Origin: Pseudomonas saliphila
GTDB lineage: Bacteria; Pseudomonadota; Gammaproteobacteria; Pseudomonadales; Pseudomonadaceae
Reading direction: 5' to 3'
Length of the DNA stretch: 56,728 nucleotides
NCBI RefSeq assembly: GCF_008638345.1
Contig: NZ_VTVA01000022.1
Span: forward strand, 1 to 56,728
Below the pieces are notes generated by a model. It saw nothing but the letters and a program-made list of their open reading frames with translations, was not told where the DNA came from and did not search any database. Of this stretch, positions 16,193-24,930 are shown piece after piece. Each line of letters starts with the position of its first letter. Within the stretch, counting starts at the first letter, position 1. Both the position numbers and the translations under genes were made by a program.

Positions 16193-17638
16193 ATGGAATC
16201 TGTAGAACTGAATAATAAAACCGATACAACTAACGGGCAGCGTACTCCACCTTCGTCGGCTTACGACCCGTCTTACGACCCGTTGAAAAATCCAACTCCG
16301 GGTGTCGGCCGCGATTACGCGCCCACCTACTGGATTGGGACCGCGGGCGAACCACCGGAAGACGACGGCCCGATTCAGAGCAATGTAGACGCTGACGTGG
16401 TGATCGTGGGTGCCGGTTTCACCGGCCTCACAACTGCTATTTTTCTGGCCCAAAATTACGGTATTAAGGCCATTGTACTAGAAGCCAACCGCACTAGCTG
16501 GGGCTGTTCTACCCGTAACGGAGGACAGGCCCAATGTGCTACCGGGCGCTTGAAACGGTCGCAGTGGATTGACCGCTACGGTCTGAAAACCGCGCACAAG
16601 CTGCATCAGGAATGCCTGGACGGCATGGCAACGTTTAAAGAACTGATCAAGGATATTGATTGCGAGCCACAGCATGGAGGCCATCTTTATATCGCGCACC
16701 GCGACAGGCAGATGCCAATTCTGGAAAAAGAAGCCAAACTGCTCCGCGAAACTTTCAATTACGACGCCCGCATCATGGACGCCGAAACGGTGAAGCGTGA
16801 CTGGTTTGGTGATCAGGAAGCAGCGGGCGCGATGCACGAGCCAGAGGGTATTGGCATTCACGCCGGCAAACTAGCGTTTGGCTACCATCGAAAAGCCCGC
16901 GCACTGGGTGTGAAGATTCACCCGGCCAGCCCGGTCCAAGGCTGGGAAACCCGCGATGGAGTGCATTATCTGAGAACACCTGGTGGCGTAGTGAAGGCCC
17001 GTGCGGTGGGTATGGCCACTGGTGGCTACACCTCCCAGACCTTGCATCCGCAGCTGAAGAACCGCCTACTGCCGATTTTGTCCAATTCGATTGTGACCCG
17101 TAAGCTCACAGACGATGAAATAAAAGCGTGCAACATGCACACCCGACAGGTGATTACCGATACCCGGATACTGCGCCACTACTATCGCCTGCTGCCAGAC
17201 AATCGTTTGCAGATTGGTAGTCGCAGCGCCATTACCGGCCGCGATGCACCGCAGGGCAAGTACAAAGATATGCTGGTCCGAGATATGGAGCGCAAGTTCC
17301 CGCTGCTAAGGGGGATTGGGCTGGACTATTCCTGGTGGGGCTGGGTGGATGTCAGCCACGATATGATGCCGCGTATTTTCCAGGCCAACCCGAAAGAGAC
17401 GATATATTATGCGTTGGGCTATGGTGGCAACGGGGTCATGTACTCGGCACAGGCTGGCAAGCGCATGGCCCAGCTGATTGCCGGCGACAAGACCGGAATG
17501 GGCATGCCGATTTTCGAGTCTAGGTTGCCATACCCCAATGTTAAGGAAATGGTGGAATCGCAGACGTTTGCACCGTTCCGTCGCTTTGGCCAGAGCTTCC
17601 TCTATCGCTGGTACGCCTTCAAAGACGAGCGCGTGTAA
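16193..17638 (+). CDS. tauY: Taurine dehydrogenase large subunit (FAD-dependent)
   Basis: 481-residue DAO/DadA-family flavoprotein. The dinucleotide-binding motif VVIVGAGFTGLTTAIFLAQ is at about residues 68-86, followed by LEANRTSWGCSTRNGGQ, a pattern shared with gamma-glutamylputrescine and related amine oxidases. The C-terminal ALGYGGNGVMYSAQAGKRMA is the second FAD contact. The 60-residue N-terminal extension (YDPLKNPTPGVGRDYAPTYW) is typical of this subgroup. Start at 16193 follows GAGGAA. With TauX just upstream and Xsc, TauR and TauKLM nearby, it is best read as the catalytic subunit oxidising taurine. No taurine:pyruvate aminotransferase is encoded here, so dehydrogenase is the only visible entry step. 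Confidence 0.82.
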   Translation: MESVELNNKTDTTNGQRTPPSSAYDPSYDPLKNPTPGVGRDYAPTYWIGTAGEPPEDDGPIQSNVDADVVIVGAGFTGLTTAIFLAQNYGIKAIVLEANRTSWGCSTRNGGQAQCATGRLKRSQWIDRYGLKTAHKLHQECLDGMATFKELIKDIDCEPQHGGHLYIAHRDRQMPILEKEAKLLRETFNYDARIMDAETVKRDWFGDQEAAGAMHEPEGIGIHAGKLAFGYHRKARALGVKIHPASPVQGWETRDGVHYLRTPGGVVKARAVGMATGGYTSQTLHPQLKNRLLPILSNSIVTRKLTDDEIKACNMHTRQVITDTRILRHYYRLLPDNRLQIGSRSAITGRDAPQGKYKDMLVRDMERKFPLLRGIGLDYSWWGWVDVSHDMMPRIFQANPKETIYYALGYGGNGVMYSAQAGKRMAQLIAGDKTGMGMPIFESRLPYPNVKEMVESQTFAPFRRFGQSFLYRWYAFKDERV

Positions 17639-17644
17639 AGCGGA

Positions 17645-19111
17645 TCAGCGCTCGCGCATTGCTTCCGGTAATAGTCGAGCCAGGCGTTCAAGGCCAGGCT
17701 CGATTTTATCTTCCTCAATAGCGGAAAAGCCCAGTCGCAGGTACCCGCTGCACGCTCGATCGAAATAATGAATATCCCCACACTCAATCAATATGCTCTG
17801 CTTTCTGGCCAGCGCCTGTAACTTCCGGAAATCCAGACCTTCGGGCGCCTTCAGCCAGAAGCTGGTGCCGCCGATATTTGACGCCGTGGTGAACCCGGGC
17901 AGGTGAGTTTGTAAGGCTTCGCTCATGCGCTGCCAGCGCAGTTTAAAGGTGCGGTGAATCTGGCGCAGCAGCACATCGTGATAGCCTCGCTCCAAAAACA
18001 GCGCCAGCGCGCGTTGGTTGTTGGTTGGCGGGTGGCGCAACATCAGCCGGCGGATAGCACGGGCCTCCCGAATAAGCGTTGGGTGAGCCACCATATAACC
18101 CAGTCGAAGGCCTGGTGACAGGGTTTTTGACAGGCTGCCCACATAGATGACCCGGTCGTGACGGTCCAGGCTTTTTAGCGCCGGCGTCGGGTTGCTTTGA
18201 TAATTGGTCTCGCTGTCATAATCGTCTTCTATGATCAGAAAGTTATTCATTTCTGCGAGGTCCAGCAGTTGTCGACGCCGTTCCAGAGGCATGGTGGCGC
18301 CGGTCGGGCTTTGGTGACTGGGGGTTACATACACCAGCTGGCAATCGCTGAGGCTGTCGTCTGGCCGCATCCCCTGTGCATCTACTGGTAACAGTTGAAT
18401 GTCGTCCGTCAGTAGGCTGGCGATGTTGTGCATATCCACATAACCCGGATGTTCCATGCCAAAGCGCCGGCCCGGTTTCAGTAACAGCTGAGCTACCGTC
18501 CACAGCGCTTGCTGAGTGCCCACGGTTATCAGGATCTGTTCCGGCTTGGCCCATACCCCGCGCCGGGGCAGCAGGCGGGTGCGAATCTGTTCGATCAGTA
18601 GCGGGTCGTCTTCGCTAAAGTGGTCTACCGACCAGCTGCGAATAGCCTGCACGCTCAGGGAGTCGCGGCTGCATTCACGCCAGTGCTGGGTGGGGAACAA
18701 GCTAGGGTCCAGCTGGCCATACACAAACGGGTATTCGTAGCGATGCCAGTCGGTGGGCTTGCGAATGCTTTGCTGGCGCGAAGGGCGGGCCGTTAACAGG
18801 GTTTCCCAGGGCATGGGGTCGGCGTCGATGTCGTTCAGCCGCATTGGTCTTTCAGCTCGGCCTTCCAGCACATCGGCGTTTACAAAATAGCCGCTGCGGC
18901 TTTTGGATATCAGATAGCCGTCGTCCAGCAGCTGATCATAGGCCAAAACCACGGTATTGCGTGCAATCTTCAGTTCATCCGCCAGTTTGCGGCTGGAGGG
19001 CAGGGCTTTATTCAGAGGAATCTGGCCGTCGAGAATGGCATTGGCGATCTGTTCTCGCAGCTGGCGTTGCAGGCTCTCTGGTAGTTTCGGATCCAAATGG
19101 AAAAGCAGCAT
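17645..19111 (-). CDS. tauR: TauR-type MocR regulator (GntR HTH plus aminotransferase fold)
   Basis: 488-residue MocR/GabR-class regulator: a GntR winged helix (SLQRQLREQIANAILDG, then LPSSRKLADELKIARNTV) at residues 10-75, and a class I aminotransferase-like domain from about 110. The PLP lysine region reads YVGSLSKTLSPGLRLGYM. MocR proteins bind PLP and an amine effector; TauR senses taurine and activates uptake and oxidation genes. I chose the start at 19111 because the family begins MLLFHLDP; an in-frame ATG at 19159 adds 16 residues and lacks a ribosome site. It converges with tauY, with stops 7 bp apart. Expected sites are the direct repeats before tauX and tauK. Confidence 0.85.
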   Translation of the reverse strand: MLLFHLDPKLPESLQRQLREQIANAILDGQIPLNKALPSSRKLADELKIARNTVVLAYDQLLDDGYLISKSRSGYFVNADVLEGRAERPMRLNDIDADPMPWETLLTARPSRQQSIRKPTDWHRYEYPFVYGQLDPSLFPTQHWRECSRDSLSVQAIRSWSVDHFSEDDPLLIEQIRTRLLPRRGVWAKPEQILITVGTQQALWTVAQLLLKPGRRFGMEHPGYVDMHNIASLLTDDIQLLPVDAQGMRPDDSLSDCQLVYVTPSHQSPTGATMPLERRRQLLDLAEMNNFLIIEDDYDSETNYQSNPTPALKSLDRHDRVIYVGSLSKTLSPGLRLGYMVAHPTLIREARAIRRLMLRHPPTNNQRALALFLERGYHDVLLRQIHRTFKLRWQRMSEALQTHLPGFTTASNIGGTSFWLKAPEGLDFRKLQALARKQSILIECGDIHYFDRACSGYLRLGFSAIEEDKIEPGLERLARLLPEAMRER

Positions 19112-19159
19112 GGCATCTAAGCTCTGTTTTTTCAGAGAATGTGAACAAGTCTTAATCAT

Positions 19160-20067
19160 CGCACTATAGATTAAATGAAGCGGTCCACGAACCTCATCTT
19201 ACCGCCTTCCAGAAGCTAAGCGTTGCGCTAGAAGGTCGATGATAATCTACCAACTCACATCCATCCTTCAGAAAAATTGAATCGGATAGGGCCTTATGCG
19301 TGATTCCACCCAAGGGAGCACGCGCGTCGCAAGTTCGTGGAGGCCGAAGAAGGTCCAGCCCAGAGCAAGGTCGGACAAGCCGTCGAAGCTTTGGGCTAGA
19401 TCCACAGCATTTGGCCGTGGAAAAGCGGGACGAATATGTTACCGCTTAAGAAAGGCAGGTTTTTGCGTCAAGAATCAGGAGTCATTCAAAACAACCATTG
19501 GCAGTGCCTGAGCTTTATATGATCTGGCTGTGGGTCAAGCTGATTTTCATTCTGACGAATGGTCGAGTTCCGATGGCCGGAGAAATTTTACCCGGCGATT
19601 GGTGAGCCATCGTAAGGACGCTCTTGCAGCCAGACGCGAGAAGGTAAGCAGGCCAGCTCAGAGCCTACAGCCTGTTCGAAAACCGCTCGAGCCAGTGGGG
19701 CTCAGCCCTCCACTTGAGTGGTGGAGTGCTCACCAAATTGCGATCATCGACAGCCGGCGAGGATCCCGATCAGCTATTGCTTTGAAATCATGGTGCTGCC
19801 ATTCAGATGCGTGGAGCGGCTACGTTTAGATTGAAAAGTAGATGACCTACCAGGGATTTTCAGATTGGTTTTAGAGTCTGGCCCAACACAAGGTTGCTGG
19901 CTGGCTCTATGGGTTAGAGATCTGAGTGCGTACAAAAGAAGCATCAGTCGTTAATGTTGCAGTAATAAAACACAAATCGACTTGTTCGAATGCCAGAGTC
20001 AGAACAGGCGTTTATCGAGCACCGCTGGTCATGACTGTCACAACAATAACAAGGCTTGGAGATAATA
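19160..20067. other. Long tauR-tauK intergenic region
   Basis: About 900 bp without a convincing gene. Frames of 70-100 codons on the plus strand (for example 19296-19511 and 19530-19829) show no family I know and have uneven composition, suggesting decayed insertion-type DNA. The TauR-type boxes lie at 19878-19910. The length is unusual for a locus otherwise tightly packed. Confidence 0.5.
19878..19910 (+). promoter_or_regulatory. Probable TauR direct-repeat boxes upstream of tauK
   Basis: CTGGCCCAAC (19878-19887) and CTGGCTCTAT (19901-19910), 23 bp start to start, ending 157 bp before tauK. Nine bases of the first box and the spacing are identical to the pair before tauX. This coincidence is the basis for assigning both to TauR. 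Confidence 0.58.
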
Positions 20068-21081
20068 ATGCGTACACACAAACTAGTACTCCCCGTGGTC
20101 GTTTCTGCTGCTTGTTTAGCTTTCGGCGCTAACGCCATGGCTGCTACTTGGAAAATGGCCATTGGCGATGCTGCGGGCGGCACCCAGTACGAGCTGGGAA
20201 AAACCTTTGCCGAAGAAATGGATAAGCGCACCAACGGCAAAATAGACATCAATTTGTTCCCCAATGGTCAGCTCGGTAGCGAGCAGGACACCATCAATAA
20301 CGCGAGCATGGGCATTCTTGATCTGTCCATTCTTGCGATCAACAACATCACTCCTTTTTCCCCTTCTGTTGGCGTGATGACGCTGCCGTACGTGATTCAA
20401 GGACCGGAAGACGCCAAATTGCTGACCCAGGGTGACGTGGGCAAGCAGATGACCGAAAACACCATTCGCGACGCTGGCGTGCGGATTCTGGGCTGGGCCT
20501 ATTCCGGCTGTCGTCGCTTGAGCAACTCAGCTAAGCCGGTGGCATCCCCATCGGATCTGAAGGGTCTGGTCATTCGGGTACCGAAGAACGAAATCATGAT
20601 CGCCTCGTATCAGGCCTGGGGCGTTAATCCAAGTCCGCTGGCGTGGTCCGAAACCTTTACTGCTTTGCAGCAGGGCGTTGTTGATGGCCAGGACAACCCC
20701 TACATCACCATTGATGCGATGAAGTTCTACGAGGTTCAGAAATACATCACCGAGAGCTGCTACGTGTTTTCACTGGAGCCGCTGATTATGGGAGAAGGTG
20801 CGTTTCAGAGCCTGACCCCGGAAATGCAGACCACTGTTATTGAAGCCGGCCAGGCTGCAACGCAGCACAGCTATGATTACCTGCTGACTAGCGAAGAAGG
20901 CATCAAAACGCGCCTGGTTGAAGAACATGGCATGACCATTGTTCAGCCTGCTAATGATGAAAGGGAGTGGATTGAGCAGGCAACCAGCATTTGGCCGCGT
21001 TTCTACGACAGCATCGGCGGTAAAGAAAAGCTAGATGATGTGTTGAGTGCCCTGGGCCGCGAGCCGGCACCCGCGAAGTAA
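20068..21081 (+). CDS. tauK: TRAP transporter substrate-binding protein (taurine)
   Basis: 337-residue periplasmic DctP-family binding protein. A signal peptide covers about residues 1-26, cleaved after GANAMA. Typical segments follow: GGTQYELGKTFAEEMDKRTNGKI, LFPNGQLGSEQDTINNASMG, the LRVPKNEI-like LVIRVPKNEIMIASYQAWG, and LQQGVVDGQDNPYITI with the ligand-contacting GVVDGQDN. Start at 20068 follows TTGGAG. First gene of a TRAP operon (DctP-DctQ-DctM). Within a taurine locus and behind TauR boxes, it corresponds to TauK of the TauKLM importer. Substrate is inferred from context. Confidence 0.85.
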   Translation: MRTHKLVLPVVVSAACLAFGANAMAATWKMAIGDAAGGTQYELGKTFAEEMDKRTNGKIDINLFPNGQLGSEQDTINNASMGILDLSILAINNITPFSPSVGVMTLPYVIQGPEDAKLLTQGDVGKQMTENTIRDAGVRILGWAYSGCRRLSNSAKPVASPSDLKGLVIRVPKNEIMIASYQAWGVNPSPLAWSETFTALQQGVVDGQDNPYITIDAMKFYEVQKYITESCYVFSLEPLIMGEGAFQSLTPEMQTTVIEAGQAATQHSYDYLLTSEEGIKTRLVEEHGMTIVQPANDEREWIEQATSIWPRFYDSIGGKEKLDDVLSALGREPAPAK

Positions 21082-21156
21082 CCCGTAAACCCGCCCCGGT
21101 CTATCTGGCCGGCGCGGGTGTGGTTTCCGGAGGCTTGTCATCAGGTGATCACTGAT

Positions 21157-21720
21157 ATGAAGAACACTCTGTTCAAAATAATCGATAACCTTGAGAACTA
21201 TCTTTGTCAGTTTCTCCTGGTCACGTTTGTGGTGCTGTTGTTTCTCCAAATAGTGCTGAGAAACCTGTTCAACTACTCAATTCCTTGGGGTGATGAGCTG
21301 GCAACTTACGCCTTTGTCTGGTTTGCCTATTTGGGTGCGGTCTACGCGACAAAAATGTCTGCCCACAACCGAGTTACCTTTCAGTTCAAGTTTCTCCCCT
21401 GTTGGGTAGCAACTTTCTGTGCAGTGCTCACCGATATCATTTGGATTGGTTTTAACGCGGTATTTATCTATCTCAGTTACGACTTTGTGTTTAACAAAAT
21501 GAATCTGTTCTGGAAATCTCAGACCATGGGGGTTCCCATGAAGTACTTCTACTTTATTTTGCCAATCGCGTTCACCGCCATGACGCTGCGCATTATCCAG
21601 AACAATTACCTGCGCTTTGTTAAAAAGATGGATCTTGTCGACCCTGAAGCCAAGGCCCTTGAAAGCCTTAAAAAAGGTGAAGAAGCAAGCGCTATCAACA
21701 AGGCCGCAGGGGAGAAATAA
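21157..21720 (+). CDS. tauL: TRAP transporter small membrane subunit
   Basis: 187-residue DctQ-family protein with four predicted membrane segments; the second pair surrounds the conserved WGDELATYAFVWFAYLGAVY (about residues 43-62). Start at 21157 follows AGGTGAT. It bridges the binding protein and the DctM channel. The stop is 2 bp before tauM, so the genes are coupled. The C-terminal tail is charged (KSLKKGEEAS) and cytoplasmic. Confidence 0.85.
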   Translation: MKNTLFKIIDNLENYLCQFLLVTFVVLLFLQIVLRNLFNYSIPWGDELATYAFVWFAYLGAVYATKMSAHNRVTFQFKFLPCWVATFCAVLTDIIWIGFNAVFIYLSYDFVFNKMNLFWKSQTMGVPMKYFYFILPIAFTAMTLRIIQNNYLRFVKKMDLVDPEAKALESLKKGEEASAINKAAGEK

Positions 21721-21722
21721 GC

Positions 21723-23063
21723 ATGGAATCCACACTGATTTACACTCTTTTTGGCGCGTTCTTTTTACTGCTGGTTCTGGGTGCGCCCATCGCCATTTCT
21801 TTGGGCGTTGCCGCACTGGCAACTTATCTCGCCATGGGTGAAAACCCTCTGGCCTTTGTACAAATGGCATTTACCTCAGTTGGTGCTTTTCCGCTGATGG
21901 CATTGCCGGCGTTTATTCTGGCCGGTGCGCTGATGGAGGCGGCGGGTATTTCCAAGCGTTTGGTAGATATTGCCGAAGCCTTTGCCGGCCCAATGACTGG
22001 TGGGCTGGGTGCGGCAACTATTTTTGCCTGCATGTTCTTTGGTGCCATTTCAGGCTCCGGTCCTGCTACCACCGCCGCCGTGGGCATGCTGATGATTCCG
22101 GCAATGGCGAAGCGGGGGTATGACCGTGGCTATGCTTCTGCTATTACCGCGTCCTCCGGTAGCTTGGGTGTGGTGATTCCGCCGTCAATCCCGATGGTGA
22201 TCTTTGGTATTTCGGGCATGGGTATGCAGCCACCAGCCGAGGCCATTGCCTTGCATGGTGCGTTTCAGACGCTGTCGATTCCTAAGCTGTTTATTGCCGG
22301 TATTGTGCCGGGCATAGTAATGGCAAGCTTTCTTCTGGTCGTTAACTACACCATCTCACGTAAACGCGGGTACCGCGGACTGAGCGATCGCTGGTCTTTC
22401 CCGGATATCTGGACGGCGTTGCGCAAGGGCGTCTGGTCCATGCTGGCACCCATCATCATTCTGGGTGGCATTTACACAGGCTTATTCACGCCCACCGAGT
22501 CCGCGGTCGTGGCGATTGTTTACACGCTGATTGTGGGTATTTTCCTGCACAAAGAGCTGCTGCTGAAAACGGCACTGCGAACTTTGGAAACCACTACTTG
22601 GATAACAGGGCGAGTGCTATTAATTCTGTTCACGGCCACTGTATTTGGCCGCCTGCTGGTAGAGAACCGGGTGCCGGCTCACATTGCTGAAGCCATGCTG
22701 GGGGTGACCGACAATACCTATCTCATCTGGACCATGATCATCGGCTTCCTGTTGTTTGTGGGCATGTTCATGGAAACACTCGCTGCCATCATGATTCTGA
22801 CGCCGGTACTGCTTCCCATCATGTACATGCTGGGTATGGACCCGGTGCACGTGGGCATTGTTGTGGTATGTGCCTTGGCCATCGGCTTCCAGACCCCGCC
22901 GCTGGGGGAGAACCTATTTGTTGCCTCGGGGATCGGCGGCGCATCGATCGAAGAGATTTCGGTTAAAGCGCTGCCCTTTGCGGCGGCTTCTATTGCTGCC
23001 CTGTTCCTGATTGCTTACGTGCCTGAGTTGTCACTTTGGCTGCCCAGCATGCTTGGTTACTGA
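21723..23063 (+). CDS. tauM: TRAP transporter large permease
   Basis: 446-residue DctM-family channel subunit with roughly twelve to thirteen membrane helices. Family hallmarks: AISGSGPATTAAVG near residue 102, ASSGSLGVVIPPSIPMVIFG, and the C-terminal CALAIGFQTPPLGENLFVASGIGG. Length is normal for DctM. It uses the sodium gradient to import the ligand delivered by TauK. Following genes encode a UspA protein and TauZ, an arrangement also seen behind other TRAP operons such as teaABCD in Halomonas. Confidence 0.9.
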   Translation: MESTLIYTLFGAFFLLLVLGAPIAISLGVAALATYLAMGENPLAFVQMAFTSVGAFPLMALPAFILAGALMEAAGISKRLVDIAEAFAGPMTGGLGAATIFACMFFGAISGSGPATTAAVGMLMIPAMAKRGYDRGYASAITASSGSLGVVIPPSIPMVIFGISGMGMQPPAEAIALHGAFQTLSIPKLFIAGIVPGIVMASFLLVVNYTISRKRGYRGLSDRWSFPDIWTALRKGVWSMLAPIIILGGIYTGLFTPTESAVVAIVYTLIVGIFLHKELLLKTALRTLETTTWITGRVLLILFTATVFGRLLVENRVPAHIAEAMLGVTDNTYLIWTMIIGFLLFVGMFMETLAAIMILTPVLLPIMYMLGMDPVHVGIVVVCALAIGFQTPPLGENLFVASGIGGASIEEISVKALPFAAASIAALFLIAYVPELSLWLPSMLGY

Positions 23064-23123
23064 TGACACAACTATCAATGCTTTCGCGATTAAGGGGCAG
23101 CCCTGGATCTCTAAGGAGACATT

Positions 23124-23630
23124 ATGAGCCATAACATCAAACGCATTTTGTGCAGTATTGGAATGCGTGGTAATTGCGACCACGTCGTAGAACAGAGCAT
23201 TCGTCTTGCATTTGCGACTGGCGCCAGTCTGGTCATTCTCCATGTGGTCAAGTCCCTGGCGAACGATGTACTCAACACGCTGCGAAGTAATATCCGCGAC
23301 CGCGATGTGTTGGGGTCGTTGATGGAGCAACGCATCGCCCAGGGCCGCACCGAGCTTGTAGCGGAGATGGAGGCATTCTGGGGACGCCACCCGCAGCTGA
23401 AGGAGCTGATGAAAGATCGCGTCATTGAATTGTCAGTGCTGGAAGGCTATCCCGCGTCGGTGATCAGTCACTTCGCCAGTCGCGGCGAATTCGACTTGAT
23501 CGTGATGGCCGCCAACAAGAAAACCTATATGGCTACTTACGCCGGTAAGGTAACTAAGGGTGTTATAGCACGTGCCAAAGTGCCCGTTGTTGTTGTTCCG
23601 GCCGCACGCACAAGACCTTGGAGTGAATGA
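23124..23630 (+). CDS. Universal stress protein (TRAP-associated)
   Basis: 168-residue UspA-fold protein. The N-terminal IKRILCSIGMRGNCDHVV and C-terminal ASRGEFDLIVMAANKK, VTKGVIARAKVPVVVV match the family; the ATP-loop glycines are only partly conserved. RBS AAGGAG precedes the start. UspA genes behind TRAP operons (TeaD in Halomonas) modulate transporter activity in an ATP-dependent way, so control of TauKLM is likely. It overlaps tauZ by 4 bp. Confidence 0.82.
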   Translation: MSHNIKRILCSIGMRGNCDHVVEQSIRLAFATGASLVILHVVKSLANDVLNTLRSNIRDRDVLGSLMEQRIAQGRTELVAEMEAFWGRHPQLKELMKDRVIELSVLEGYPASVISHFASRGEFDLIVMAANKKTYMATYAGKVTKGVIARAKVPVVVVPAARTRPWSE

Positions 23631-24667
23631 GTATGTCGAGTATCCAGTCGTCCTTATCCTCATCGTCGGGCCTGCTTGCGACCGGCCGAAAGCTCATGCC
23701 GGGAGTGATGATTTGCGTCACCATCGCCCTGGCGACCACATTTATTGCAGACCACTACGGCGGTCCTACGCTGTTGTACGCCCTACTGTTTGGGATGACC
23801 CTGCACTTTCTTACTGAAGAAGGTCGCAGCCTAGCCGGTGTGGAGTTCGCTTCCCGCACTATCCTGCGCCTGGGTGTGGCATTACTGGGTGTGCGCATCA
23901 CTCTTGAGCAAGTGGCAGAGCTGGGTATTGGTCCTGTGCTAACGGTTATCCTTGGAGTCATTCTGACTATTGCCTTGGGGGCATTGCTGGCGCGGATGCT
24001 TGGCCTCAGCCGTGAGATGGGGCTGCTGACAGGTGGCTCGGTGGCGATATGCGGGGCATCAGCCGCGCTGGCGCTGTCTGCGGTGATGCCGCGCAATGAA
24101 ACTCTCGAGCGCAATACGATTGTGACCGTGGTCGGGGTAACCACACTGTCTACCGTGGCAATGATTGTGTATCCGCTGATTGTGGGCGCCCTGGGTTTGA
24201 GCGATACCGACGCAGGTATTCTGCTGGGCGGCACCATCCACGATGTGGCACAGGTGGTGGGTGCCGGTTATATGATTTCGGAAGGTACCGGTGACGTGTC
24301 CACCTTTGTAAAACTGCTGCGGGTGGCCATGCTGGTGCCGGCGGTGATGGTGTTCATTTTTTTGTATCGCCGCAACCGGCAGGAATCCGGAGGTGCCAAA
24401 GTGCCGGCACTACCGAGTTTTCTGGTTGCGTTTATGGTGCTAGTGCTGATCAATAGCATGGGCTGGATCCCACCGATGGTAACCGATGCATTCACCGATA
24501 TGTCACGTTGGTGCTTGGTGACTGCTATTGCCGCGCTAGGTATCAAAACGTCATTCCAGAAGCTGGCGGTGGTGGGTTGGAAGCCAGTCATACTGATGAT
24601 GGCTGAGACCATCTTCCTGTTGCTGCTGGTTATGGCGTGCATCCACTTCGGACTAGCGGGGCTGTGA
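23627..24667 (+). CDS. tauZ: YeiH-family putative sulfate/sulfite exporter
   Basis: 346-residue membrane protein of the UPF0324/YeiH family, about ten helices. Signature segments: LRLGVALLGVRITLEQV, then GGSVAICGASAALALSAV, and GGTIHDVAQVVGAGYM. In taurine loci of alphaproteobacteria a homologue is called TauZ and proposed to export the sulfite or sulfate made from Xsc. It starts inside the stop of the Usp gene (ATGA overlap) and its own stop overlaps thiS by one base, so four genes from usp to thiG could be one transcript. Substrate is inferred. Confidence 0.82.
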   Translation: MSMSSIQSSLSSSSGLLATGRKLMPGVMICVTIALATTFIADHYGGPTLLYALLFGMTLHFLTEEGRSLAGVEFASRTILRLGVALLGVRITLEQVAELGIGPVLTVILGVILTIALGALLARMLGLSREMGLLTGGSVAICGASAALALSAVMPRNETLERNTIVTVVGVTTLSTVAMIVYPLIVGALGLSDTDAGILLGGTIHDVAQVVGAGYMISEGTGDVSTFVKLLRVAMLVPAVMVFIFLYRRNRQESGGAKVPALPSFLVAFMVLVLINSMGWIPPMVTDAFTDMSRWCLVTAIAALGIKTSFQKLAVVGWKPVILMMAETIFLLLLVMACIHFGLAGL

Positions 24668-24867
24668 TGAACATTCTACTTAACGGCGAGCTTCTGTCGC
24701 TACCCGGCCCCGCCACGGTATATCAGTTGCTGCAGGCCAGAGAGCTCGATGGGCGCAGGCTCGCTGTGGAGTTAAATGAAGAAATTTTGCCCCGTAGCCA
24801 ACACAAAAATCATCAGCTGCAGCCGGGTGACCGGGTTGAAATTGTTCACGCCATCGGCGGCGGTTAA
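24667..24867 (+). CDS. thiS: Sulfur carrier protein ThiS
   Basis: 66-residue ubiquitin-like sulfur carrier ending in Gly-Gly (HAIGGG), the tail adenylated by ThiF and thiocarboxylated in thiazole synthesis. The start ATG at 24667 shares a base with the tauZ stop, so it is translationally coupled. Segments LNGELLSLPGPATVYQLL and LQPGDRVEIVHAIGGG are family-typical. Its location in a taurine operon is unusual; Xsc needs thiamine diphosphate, which may explain it. Confidence 0.9.
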   Translation: MNILLNGELLSLPGPATVYQLLQARELDGRRLAVELNEEILPRSQHKNHQLQPGDRVEIVHAIGGG

Positions 24868-24930
24868 AACACTGCAAGTGGTAACAATTGGCCCCGCCGA
24901 GGCGGCAGATGTTCACAAAGGAAAATTAAC

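Noticed and set aside
19296..19829. Transposase or other genes in the tauR-tauK gap
   Set aside because: Frames are short, interrupted by stops, and match no transposase motif I can name; no terminal inverted repeats seen.
24868..24930. TPP riboswitch before thiG
   Set aside because: None of the conserved TPP-element segments are recognisable, and the gap is only 63 bp.
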